Below, piece by piece: positions 44,831-55,505 of a stretch of 64,000 bases of DNA. Below the pieces are notes generated by a model. The model was not told the DNA's origin. It saw nothing but the letters and a program-made list of their open reading frames with translations, and searched no databases. Location of the stretch: contig NW_025860021.1 of the NCBI RefSeq assembly GCF_002878395.1, positions 223,820 to 287,819 of the forward strand, written 5' to 3'. Every line of letters starts with the position of its first letter. The stretch's first letter is position 1. Position numbers and translations under genes: made by a program. This DNA is from Capsicum annuum (Eukaryota > Streptophyta > Magnoliopsida > Solanales > Solanaceae).

Positions 44831-45975
44831 GGAACTAGATAATACGCCTTGTGGAGGAACTGGGCAGCCTTGCTGAGCTACTAGATTAGTAGACTGAGTC
44901 TGAGGATGAGCATCTCTAACTCCCTACTTAGCATATGAACACTCCTTGATATTGTTTCCCATATTACCACAACAATAGTAACCCCTTTTTCCCATGATGT
45001 ATTCACCTAGATAGGTTCTTCCACACTTTGCATATGTTAAGTAACTGGGCCTCCTGACCATATTTTTTTGAGACCTGGAATTTAAAGTCCTACCACACTG
45101 ATCTTGCCTAGTCTAGGATGTGGGGGAACTAAATCAAGATGGCGCAGGCACTAATGAATGACTTTGAAACTATGAATGACTTCCCTCTCTGAACCTTGGC
45201 TGACTATACTCAAACTATACAGTCCTAGCTCTCTTTTTTCCCTTCTCTCTCTTCTTCAAATTTTCTGCCTCAATATGTTGATCATGAGTCATCAACCTAG
45301 CAATATCAATGTCCCCAATAAGCATGGAAGTCCTACACTCCTTGACCACTAAACTAGACACCCAGTAATAAAATTACTCATACGAGCTCTAGAGTTAGAC
45401 AATAACTTTGGAGCATATTTAGATAACTGATTCAACTTAAGTCAGTACTCTTTCACTGTCAAAGAGCCCTGCCTCAAGTTCATAAACTCCTCTACTTTAT
45501 CCCTCCTCATCTCACGAGGAAATAACTTGTAAAGAAAAGCGCTCAAAAATACCTTCCAACTTATAGGAGTTGCATTCTTACCCCTACCATACATCTACAT
45601 AATAACCCAATCATAGACAATATCCTTCAGCCTATAGAATTCCAGATCTACATTCACCTCTTCAGTAACATACATGATCTGAGTAATCTTTCTCACCTCA
45701 TCAATAAAGAGTTGAGGATCCTCATCCAACTTTGACCCATGGAACTCAGGTGGATTCATCCTCATAAAGTCTCAAATTTTGTCTGTATCTAAGTTACCAT
45801 TTTGCTTAAGTGAGACTACTGCCTGTTGGTTTCCTTGAATATTAGCATTCATATCTTGGGCCAACGCTTGAAATGAAACTCGAAATTCAGCATGAGATAC
45901 ATTCTCATTAAGAGGGTCTGCGTGCAGGGGTGGTTGATCACCATTTATGCATGCATCAGCTCGGCGGAGAGGCAT
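44831..45975 (-). pseudogene. gag of C1
   Basis: The start codon at 45,975 begins MPLRRADACINGDQPPLHAD, followed by ENVSHAEFRVSFQALAQDMN, the MPPRRANxRN...VSNAEFRxAxxMLAQxV N-terminus of Tekay gag. The core has FRMNPPEFHGS-like sequence near 45,740 with stops. The knuckle near 44,945-44,985 is YYCCGNMGNNIKEC, where the first Cys and the His of CX2CX4HX4C are replaced. Not functional. Confidence 0.85.
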
Positions 45976-46163
45976 ATTCTCTCACATAAAAGTACAAATT
46001 AATGAAGATAGAGACACTTTAAGCGCAACAGATCATGAAAGAAATGATGATTCATAACTCGTTCCATAGCCTATTACTCATAAATGATGCATACTTCACA
46101 TTCACAATTAACACTCTACATAACACGGTTTGTCTGACTCCCTATGACTCTTTACAACCTTAT

Positions 46164-46175
46164 GCTCTGATACAA
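46164..46175 (-). other. primer-binding site of C1 (iMet type)
   Basis: The element strand reads TTGTATCAGAGC, followed by ATAAGGTTGTAAAG, three bases after the LTR end at 46,179. One mismatch to TGGTATCAGAGC. Confidence 0.85.
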
Positions 46176-46178
46176 GTT

Positions 46179-48287
46179 TGTAACACCCCAGGAGCACCCC
46201 TTGGATGTAGCACAGTGCTTAGAACTACGAATAGACCCAAGATAATCCATGATATCTATTCAACTTAGAACTAACATGAAAAAGAGAACCCATGATATCT
46301 ATTCAACTTAGAACTCACATGAAAACTGAAGTAACATATATAAAAATTGAAGGAAAACCATCTCATAGCTTAACGTAAAACTTTAACTTTGAAAACCTTA
46401 AAAAAATCTCTTATAACTGAGGATATACACAGTCTGACAAGCCTGTACTGCTAACTAGAGAGCCACTAAGATAGACCCAGCTGAGCTGAACATAACAAAA
46501 AAACAAGTAACTAAAATACTTCCATCAATGAACAGGATTATGAAAAGTTGGATCCGTAGACTATGAGGACTCACCAAAGTCTGGATATAGGTCATGATGA
46601 CCGTAGTCAATTGTGCTCTAGAAATGATCACCAGAACCTATATTATAAGATAATATAGCACATGGACATATATGTAGGTTAGTACTTCTTGAATGTACAG
46701 AGTATTTAGGGGTGAATGCATAAGTAAATCAATAATTTAATATATATGCACACTTTTAAATGATGCAAGCTAAGCATAAATGACTCATCTTGGACACGAG
46801 TAAAACTCATGACTGCAAGATCATAAAACATGGATAATGGAGTATATTAATAAGCTTAGTGACTCATTACACTTGGTTTCTAAAATATTAACCTTTATTC
46901 TTTCTTATGTGAGATTCTTCTAACCGACCTAAACCAAGTGATCTACCAGGACTCTAACGTCTTACCTATGTTAGGGAGAGCTATTATACTATTTCCATCG
47001 AAATAGAACCTTAACTTAAATGATCACTGAACATAATCCATATTAAAACTTAAACCTACGATGGCTCATAGTTTCAAGGAAGTTCAGATACACTTATCCA
47101 CATTCCCTTCTCGGTGCTAAATATTATCCCTAAAATATACATATATGCTCATACTTAAGAAATCCACCTTAAAATAGTATAAGAGCTTATAGACTGAAAA
47201 CCAGTTATGCTTATCTTTAACTCTTAATCAAAAGGAACACTTGTGGATTCCATATCTTATATTAGATCAAAAGATCAAGCTTTTCTCTAAATCATGCTAT
47301 AAAACATAACACTAGAGATTAAAAACATAAAATTCTTGTAAACTCAGTACTTGTACTTATAACTCAGAATCAATGCTTTATTTCATAGAAATTCACAACT
47401 AAATTATACGCTTAGTATTCATATAGAAATCTTTCAACAATATCCCAGTCAAGATAATGAAATTCAAATCACAATATAAATCATTTAAGTTAAAACATGA
47501 ATAGATGTAAACCTTAAAGAACTTATATCTTTCAATCATATGATAGTGTTATACTTCAAGAACATGATTAGTTGGGTATGAACCCTAGTTCAAAATCAGT
47601 AACTTCAAATCTAAGAGAATACTTTTTGGGCACAAGGATGAAAGAATAACCTTGTTCAAAATCCCACTTACCTGGAATTGCTTGACTAGTAAAAAGGGCT
47701 TGAACTTTGAAGCTTGAGAGATGTCTTGATGATAGAAACCCTACTCTTGTTGTTCTTGAGTATGTAAGGAGAAAATATGTTGTTAATTTACTTAAAGAGT
47801 GAGGAAAATAACGCCTATCTTAGGTATAGGTCGTGGGTTGGGAGTTGTAAGATAGGAAAGGACCAAACATAATTGAACTTATAAAAATTGGCCGTCATTC
47901 ATCACGAGTTAATCTTATGACTTATTAGATGAGGATACAAGTTGGACTAGTAACTCGTAAACTTGGCAGTGAAAAAGATAGCACACACTAGTCAATATAC
48001 GAGTGGTAGATTACGACCTGTTACATATCCATACAGCTTGAAACCCCCCTCCACCCCCATAACTTGGAAAGAAACATGGGGAACCTATACTGCTGAACTT
48101 ACGAGTTCACTTAATACAACCCGTAACATGCATTGATGACTTCTTGGGTCAAATAGTATTTTCAATAGACTTCAACTACTCCACACTACATAGCTATGGC
48201 TTAAAACATTCGAATTGTAAGAAGTACATATGACTTAAGAAAATGAATCGTAAGTTGCACAGTGGCTTTAAGACACAGGGTATTACA
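46179..48287 (-). mobile_element. 5' LTR of C1 (2,109 bp)
   Basis: TG...CA ends: TGTAACACCCC at 46,179 and TATTACA at 48,287 on the plus strand. It contains a duplicated short tract (CATGATATCTATTCAACTTAG at about 46,249 and 46,291). It is the most complete LTR of this family in the window. Confidence 0.87.
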
Positions 48288-51046
48288 TATTTGTCGTGGC
48301 ATGATAAATAAAAACCATAATCCCAGCGTATCACCCAAAATAATACACAAAGAGTGGAAAAGATAGGAATGCCCCCAACATAAGGCTTCTAGAACAAAGT
48401 CAAACCATATAAGATAATAAAAGCAGAAATAATATGATCAACACTACAGCCATAACTCAAAAATCTAGATGTCAACAGTATAAGAACATATCTAGTACAA
48501 TTCGAATCGAAAAGAAATACATAAAATGTCCAAATACAAGAAAAACTCTGTCTCTAAAAATAAAGTAAAGACTTAGTCTATAAGAAAGGTAGTAGAATAC
48601 ATCTGATTGCCTAAAAGTCAACAACTACATTGAAAACACCAAATATCGCACGAATCAACTAAGCTGGGGTGCACTCATACTAGGACCTGCACTGAAAGAG
48701 CATAGCAGGCCGGAGTATGATCTACTTGTACTTAATAGTTATCATAGGTCGAGCGAGCAAAGTAGATAATAAAACATACAAAATACACATAAAGGGCACA
48801 TCATCTGCAATTAGATAATGTTCCACAATGGTAGCCCATATCACTTGCACTAATAATTCTAATATACATATGTTATATATTGACCCAATACAATAAATTA
48901 GAGCACAAGTATACATTATATCACATACAAGTAGGGACAATGAAAAACATGTACATACAAGATTGTCAAGTACAAGTAACAATAGATAGGACAAACAAGA
49001 TATGATAAATCAATATGGAAATTCGAACACAACAAAAAAAAATAAGGTAAGTTTAATGTATAGATGATGATAATGATTCACGAGGTCATACACAACCTCC
49101 ATATACACCCACATAGGCAAGCCTTCCAACTTGGGCCCCATGGGGGATTCATCAAGCCATATACAATCCATAATCCATATCCGTATCTCCTTCCATATCC
49201 CTCCTGAAAGGTTTTATAAGGTGTTGTAATATCTCCCCTCGACATATCCCTCGGGGAGGGTTTTATAAAAGGTATTGCTAATGTTTTCTTAGGTGTTTCT
49301 ACTGTGGTACCAATGATTCATGAATGTGTATAATATGTGGATGTCATGATCACAACCAATCATAATGAATATTTTTTGTAACCAACCACATAATGTATTT
49401 TCACAACCAACAACCATGAAATATTCCACAACCTCGTGAGCCAATATCAACTCATTACTTTCAGCATCCATGAAATTCCACATGACTCATATGCCAATAA
49501 AATGTGAACATAATTCGATACACCAATTGTGCCACAATTGGCAGTCCCACAACAAAATACATTTATTCATATGTATTTATGGCTATTAACATCACATAGG
49601 ACCCTCACACAGTCACACATATCACATAATATCTCAAAAGTAACAATTACGTCATATATATAGGCCCCTACACATGCTCAGAACATTAAGATAGCCAATT
49701 TCAAGATTAGTTCCTATCCCTTTATCATGCATTTTCTATACAAATTAACTACCCAACCAAGTCTACAGATTAAAGCCATAACCTACCTCGAAGGCTAAAA
49801 TCAATTTGTAATACTTTAACCAAAAAGACCTACTTCTCATGAATGATCCTGAAATCAACTAAAACCCAAAAATATAGAATCTATACATAAAAACATGGCT
49901 AATGATACCCATAACGCCTTCATTTGGTTTGGGGTATAAACGGACCCCCAAAATGGGTTTTTGAAAAAGAAGGGAAAAGTGTAACTTTACTTAAAAAATG
50001 TGTTCCCCATACCTTTAGGAATTTACAACTAAAAATTCAAGTCAAATGGAGTAAAAAATGAGGTTCAACTTGAATAAAAACTATTTTTGAACTTTACCGG
50101 GTAAAAATCTTTGTAAAGTATTTTTAAATCAAGAATCAAAGTCGTTTTGAACATGAAATCAGGGACAAACTTGTAATTATAGGATTAAATACATTATTCA
50201 ATTGAAAAGGTTTAGAATTTAGGACTAACTTAAGTACTAAGTTTTTTGGGATTTTGAACAATTAATCAAGAAATTTGATAAAGAAAAGGGTGAATTCTCA
50301 CCTTAAATCCATAAGAGAATAAATAAATAGATGTTAATCATAGCTTCCCAAGCACCCACAAGCTTTACTTTCAAACTTTCGTGCTATTTTAGGGTTTACC
50401 TCTCAAGAGGCAGGATGAAAAATGAGCAAAATCAGGCAAAAATGGGCTATTTATACTCATACCAGGTTACTAGGTCCATAAGGCATAGACACATTCCTCA
50501 AATGAGTTTTACCCTTTGTAATCCAGGTTTCGCCAGCTAGCTGGAGCACCAGATTTTTTAAGTCCAAAAAGGACATTGACGGGATGCCCGAGATTAGTTT
50601 GTAATCCGATATATGCAAATGAAATATGTAACCACACTAAATTCGACACTCCCGACTAAATAGTGACATAAATTTTTTTTAAAAAATGTCATTTCCACAA
50701 AGTCAACCCCCGAAACCCAAAATCACCATTTTCCAAATTGAGGACCGAAATGAGATTTAAAAGCCATAAAACTACACCACCCTACTATCGATGTTCTGGA
50801 TCTATTAGCACATTCTGTTTATCCATCCACCGCATGGATCAAATGGTTACCACAAAATTCCAAAATAAGGCTCTCAAAGCCTGAAAGAACCACAATATCA
50901 CATAAATGGTATAAAAACTCATCTAGAACGATGCCAATCTCACCCACTCCCCTGAAATACCACAATGCAACTATGAGAGGAGTAAAATAGTCCAATCACA
51001 CAAAATTACTAACTTCACATATATCATTGAATTTCAGGTCATTAAA
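48288..51046 (-). mobile_element. 3' LTR of C3
   Basis: It aligns with 55,545-59,474 apart from a 1.26-kb block present only in the other copy. CTATTTATA at 50,447-50,455 is a minus-strand TATAAATAG box, about 0.6 kb from the LTR start. It ends GGTCATTAAA (decayed GGTCATTACA). The PPT on the element strand is TAAGTGGTGGAAAA. Small frames inside (48,722-48,994; 49,289-49,483; 50,331-50,540) are not conserved coding. Confidence 0.83.
50447..50455 (-). promoter_or_regulatory. TATA box of the C3 LTR promoter
   Basis: The element strand reads TATAAATAG in the 3' LTR; the 5' LTR has TATAAATGG at 58,906-58,914. Positional conservation in both LTRs supports promoter identity. Confidence 0.6.
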
Positions 51047-51060
51047 TTTTCCACCACTTA

Positions 51061-51228
51061 AAATCTAATTCATTCTCCATCTAAAGGAAAAAAATGACAA
51101 AATCCACAAACAGTTGGGGATAAGAACTACGCATATCAGACTCAACCTCCCAAGTATCCTCATTTATAGGTTGATATCTCCACTGAACCTTAACAAAATG
51201 GCTAACTCTAGAACACAACAAAAAATGT
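51061..51228 (-). pseudogene. chromodomain-like tail of C3 integrase
   Basis: The element strand reads SRVSHFVKVQWRYQPINEDT, then WEVESDMRSSYPQL, the end of the IPxVKVQWRHRPVEEATWExExxMRxxYPxL tail. Upstream (EEPVAIL, GPFEIL and most of the core C-terminus) is deleted. The junction at 51,229 carries LTR-like filler. Confidence 0.78.
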
Positions 51229-51255
51229 TATTTCCATAAAGTCAACCCCCGAGAA

Positions 51256-51950
51256 CCTATCTCATCCTAAAAAGTCTTGCAAAAGTGTGAAGTGAACACA
51301 GAATTGCAATCTAAAATGATAGACAACGACATACCATGAATTCACATAATCTCAAAAATATTAATATGGGCCAGCCGCTCAGCACTGTAAGAGACTGGCA
51401 CAAGAAGGAAATACATGGAATTGGTCAATATAACTAAGATTACCTAAACACTATAAGATCAATAGAAGGACAAGGAAATCCTATCACAAAATTGATGGTA
51501 ACCCGCTCCAATTACTACTTAGGAATAGGTAACCTCTAAAGAAATCCACCCAAACTCAAATGCTCAACCTTCACCTGTTGACAACAAAGGAAATGAGCTA
51601 CAAAATTTTCTACATCATTCCTCATACCACCCCACCATTAATGTTTCCACTAATCATGATATCTTAGTTACTCATGGGTCGATAGAATACCAAGAATAGT
51701 GAGCCTCCTCCAAAATCAATCTAATCCAATCAGACAATCTTGGCACACAAACTCGACCTCAAATTCTTAAAACACCATCAAAATTAAGTGAGGCTTCCTT
51801 AGCATCGCCACTCAACACCTTATCTCAAATCAAACTCAATCCCACATTATCAAATTGATTATCTCAAATCTGCTCCATTATAGAAGACCTAGCCTTGACA
51901 AATGCCAAAACACACCCAAGTATGAAAATATCAAGCCTAACTATCTATTT
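51256..51950 (-). pseudogene. integrase N-terminal part of C3
   Basis: It covers the middle and start of the DDE core plus the zinc-binding region with many stops: a CQQVKVEHLSLGGF-like segment near 51,560-51,590 and MRNDVENFVAHFLCC-like residues near 51,590-51,640. The C-terminal half of the core is missing. Confidence 0.65.
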
Positions 51951-52700
51951 AGCTAAAGACTTAACCTCTAAGGCTAAAGGCCTCTCCTGGGTCAAAAGAT
52001 ACAACAAGCTATCCATGTTAGTTGAGTTTTAGCTCAAGGCATTCAGAACCACATTAGCCATGCCTGAATGATAAAGAATAGTCAAGACATAAACTTTGAG
52101 TAACTCAAGCTAACGACGCTGCCTCATATTAAGATTATGCTGGGTGTAGAAGCACTAAAGGCTACTATAGTCAAAGAAAATCTCACAATGGACTCCATAC
52201 AAATAGTGCCTCCACAACTTCAAAGCAAAAACAACCGCACACAACTCCAAATCATGGGTAGGGTACTTCATGGGGATTCAACTGACAATAAGCATATTCA
52301 ATCACCTTACCCGACTGCATCAACACAACACCTAACCCAACACCTGAAGCATCACTAAATATGATGAAACCCATGCCCTCCTTGGACAAAGTCAAGATAG
52401 GAGGTAAAGTTAAAAAATCCTTGAGCTTTTGAAAGCTCGCCACAGACGTATCAAACCAATACAAAGAAATCTTATTTTGAGTCAACTTAGTCAAAGGAGC
52501 TGCAATGGATGAAAATCTCTTAATAAAACGCCGATAATAACCTGCCAAGCCAACAAAACTCAAAATATCAATAGGTGTAGTAGGCCTAGCCCAATCATGA
52601 ACTGCTGGAATCATGGTTGGATCAACCATAGTACCCTCCTTAATTACCACATGACCCAAAAAGTAAATGATCTCAAATCAAAACTCACACTTGGAGAACA
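51951..52700 (-). pseudogene. RNase H and RT thumb region of C3
   Basis: The frame 52,252-52,659 reads IPAVHDWARPTTPIDILSFV, then GLAGYYRRFIKRFSSIAAPL, TKLTQNKISLYWFDTSVASF and GFIIFSDASGVGLGVVLMQS. This is the IxxWxRPTTPTEIRSFxGLAGYYRRFVxGFSxIAxPLTxLTxK connection plus the RNase H DASxxGLGxVLMQ motif, almost undamaged over 135 codons. Confidence 0.87.
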
Positions 52701-53430
52701 TAGCATACAACCTTTTATCTCTTAATTTTTTAAGCATTCTCTGCAAATGCTCCTTATGCTTAGCCTCACTCTTGTAATAAACCAAGATATCATCTATCTA
52801 TACAAAAGTAAAAGAGTTGAGATATGGTCAAAACACTCAATTCGCCAACTTCATAAACGTGGATGAGGCACTCTTCAACCCAAAAGACATGACCAATAAC
52901 TCATAATGACTATATTAAGTCAAAAAAATCTATCTCCAAAATATCTAAAGCTCTAGTCCTCAATTGATGATAACTGAACCTCAAATCAATCTTTGAAAAC
53001 ACCTTAACACCCTGAAGCTAGTCAAATGAATCATCAATACATGGAAGAGAATATTTATTCTTAACCATTACCTTATTAAATTTCCTATAATCAATATACA
53101 TCCGCATTGACTCATCCTGTTTCTTCACAAATAAAATAAGCACACCTAAGGCGATACACTAGGTTTGACAAATCCCTTATCAAACAACTCCTGCAATTAA
53201 CCCTTTAATTTCTTCAACTTGGTTGGGGCCATCCTATAAGGAGGTATAGAGATGGGCTTGGAGATCAGATCAATATTACTAGAGAATTCAATATCATGAT
53301 CCGGAGGCATGCCAGGCAAATTTATAGGGAACACATCTATGAACTCAAGGAAAACACGAATAGAATCCAATGAAAGAGGTAAACAAACTTTAGTATCACA
53401 AATATAATCCAAATAAGATAAATATCCCCT
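52701..53430 (-). pseudogene. reverse transcriptase of C3
   Basis: The N-terminal frame 53,197-53,412 has VFLEFIDVFPINLPGMPPDH, then DIEFSSNIDLISKPISIPPY and RMAPTKLKKLK. The catalytic box reads PYLNSFTFV*IDDILV: both aspartates are kept (IDD at 52,789-52,797), but the codon before Ile is a TAG stop (52,798-52,800) in place of Phe. Inactive. Confidence 0.83.
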
Positions 53431-53900
53431 CTAAACCAATCTAAGAGCCTTAACATAAAATATGATCCTCTTAGGACCAAAATAAAACACACCCTTCCAA
53501 GCTATCCTCGGCATACCTGGCGAAGCTAAAGTAATGATCTTAGAAAAATAATCTAGAACAGCATAATAAGGATCTAAGAAATCCATATCCAAAATATCTT
53601 CAAAATCAACCATATCTAACACAACTAAATCCACCAAAGTCTTACACCTAGCAAAAGTTACGACACAAGATCAGTACACCTAATCCATCACTAAGAAGTC
53701 ACCAACTAAGGTAGATACATGAATAGGCATGGAAAGAGGTTCACTAATTAAATCAAAACTTAAAGCAAAATACACAGACACATACAAGAAGGTTCATACA
53801 GGATCAAATAATGTAGATACAGGTATGAAACAAATGAGGATGATACCTGCAATCAAAGCATCTAAAGCCTCTGTCTCAAGTTTAGCTAGTATAGAATAGC
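53431..53900 (-). pseudogene. aspartic protease of C3
   Basis: The frame 53,431-53,637 reads DMVDFEDILDMDFLDPYYAV, then LDYFSKIITLASPGMPRIAW and FGPKRIIFYVKALRLV, the MVDFDVILGMDWLSPYHAILDCxxKTVTLAxPGxPRxxW segment. The active-site D[ST]G region lies upstream (to about 53,900) in decayed sequence. Confidence 0.8.
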
Positions 53901-55296
53901 ACTTCCCATGACCACCAACTTCCTAAGTAGCCCCACGACAACCACCACAAGCTTTACTACCTGTTCCCCTCGTACCACTAGTAGCACCCCTACCCCTTAT
54001 AGCTGAAACAAGAGTAGCTCTAATCATAGGGCAGGGGCAGTCCTTGTCCACATATATAATCTCATCACAGATAAAGCAACCTCTATGGCCTGAATCAATA
54101 AGAGAAGGTACAACTAGGCCTAAACGAACGCCCTCAACTGCTAAACCAAATGATCCACCCCTAAACTCTACAAAGCTGCTTGCACTGGCCTACCCTGATA
54201 TCCAAAAAAACCTCTAAAATCTCTACCATAAGAAACCTGACCTCTAAACTCACCAAAATAGTGCACCTTCTTTGAACCTCCCTAGGATGCTCGAAGAATA
54301 CCCTCAGTCATCTTAGCATGATTCACTATACTCTAAAAAGATGCCTAAATACAACCATCTGTGATATAGCAATGAAAAGATATATATAAACCCCTTACAC
54401 ACTTTTGAATCATCTTAAACTTGATTGAAATAATTGTATAGGAATATCTAGACAAGGAATAGCAATGTGCCTCATTCTATGCTACTGTGATACTCATGAA
54501 GCATCTGATCCCTCAAATAATAAAGCACAAACCTATTCAGAAATGTATCGAAAAACTAATCCCAAGGCATAGTAAAAGAATCAAAAGGTTTGAAACTAAC
54601 TAATAACCACCACCAATCTCTTGTAGCATTTCTCAATGGATAGGTAGCATAAGAAACACCATGTGACTCAAGCAATCCAAATTATGCAACTTCTCTAAAA
54701 AATTAATCAGGAACTTATAGGCATCCTCATCCACAACATCAGTGAATCTAGAATGATCCAAATAAGTAAAAATCTCAAACCTCTGATCTTCATAAGACAT
54801 AACAGTACTCAAAGCAAAAGAGGCGTAGTAAATTTGGTAGCTTGAGGTCCCATCTGAGGGGGTAACATAGATAAAGGTTGAACTCTAAAATTCAGAATAC
54901 CATACTCTGATGTTGATGCCATAATAGGAATAAGACTCGGGGTGTGAGGAGTACCCTAAATAGAAGTAGGTGCAATAAGAGGATCCACACTTAAAACTAA
55001 AGAAACACCTGGAATAACCAAAGGAGAACCCTTTTAGAGGGTTAGCAAACACACCAATAACCCTTTAAAATTGGACTAGAAGAACTCTAAGGAATAATAG
55101 TAGAACCCACACCTCTAGCATGCTCAACATGAGCCTAAGGTGAGAGTCCCCTAGCACTTCTCTTAGATGGAACTAATCTATAGTCCTGTGCACTCCCTCA
55201 AGTTTGTCCATAACTCAAGGCCTATTCTCTCGACTAAAATCTATCTCTAAAAGTAGGCTCCTCATCTCTGAACTCATGGGACCTAGTCAATAGCAT
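53901..55296 (-). pseudogene. gag of C3
   Basis: Probable start at 55,296 (MLLTRSHEFRDEE). The core is full of stops. The zinc-knuckle relic near 54,050-54,095 is CFICDEIIYVDKDC (CX2CX4YX4C, His replaced by Tyr), followed by a Gly/Arg-rich tail. Confidence 0.68.
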
Positions 55297-55490
55297 CTAT
55301 ACAGAAAAAGTCTAACATAACTCAAAACACAAGGTATGAAAGAACTTTTCATGGTAAGGAATAAAATAAGAGATGTTTCGTAAACGCATCATATAGCCTC
55401 TAAAAGATAGATACGTATGTCTATATACCGGTTCATGAGGCTTTATTAGACACTCGGTTCTTACACTATTGAGACTGATGAAACTTGGTT

Positions 55491-55502
55491 GTTCTAATAC
55501 CA
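55491..55502 (-). other. primer-binding site of C3 (iMet type)
   Basis: The element strand reads TGGTATTAGAAC, a C-to-T and G-to-A decayed iMet PBS (TGGTATCAGAGC), three bases from the LTR end at 55,506. Confidence 0.82.
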
Positions 55503-55505
55503 ATT

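Larger units (their letters stand above)
39748..48287 (-). mobile_element. Tekay/Del-type chromovirus C1 (best-preserved copy)
   Basis: The minus-strand order is complete: 5' LTR 46,179-48,287, PBS 46,164-46,175, gag (start 45,975), protease, RT with FIDD, RNase H, integrase with H2C2, chromodomain-like tail, PPT 41,156-41,170, 3' LTR 39,748-41,155. The 3' LTR lacks its last about 340 bp (replaced by the plus-strand LTR to the left) and an internal stretch of about 330 bp. The high-coordinate end abuts the C3 LTR directly. No target duplication can be read because both flanks are other truncated elements. Stops occur in every domain. Confidence 0.88.
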
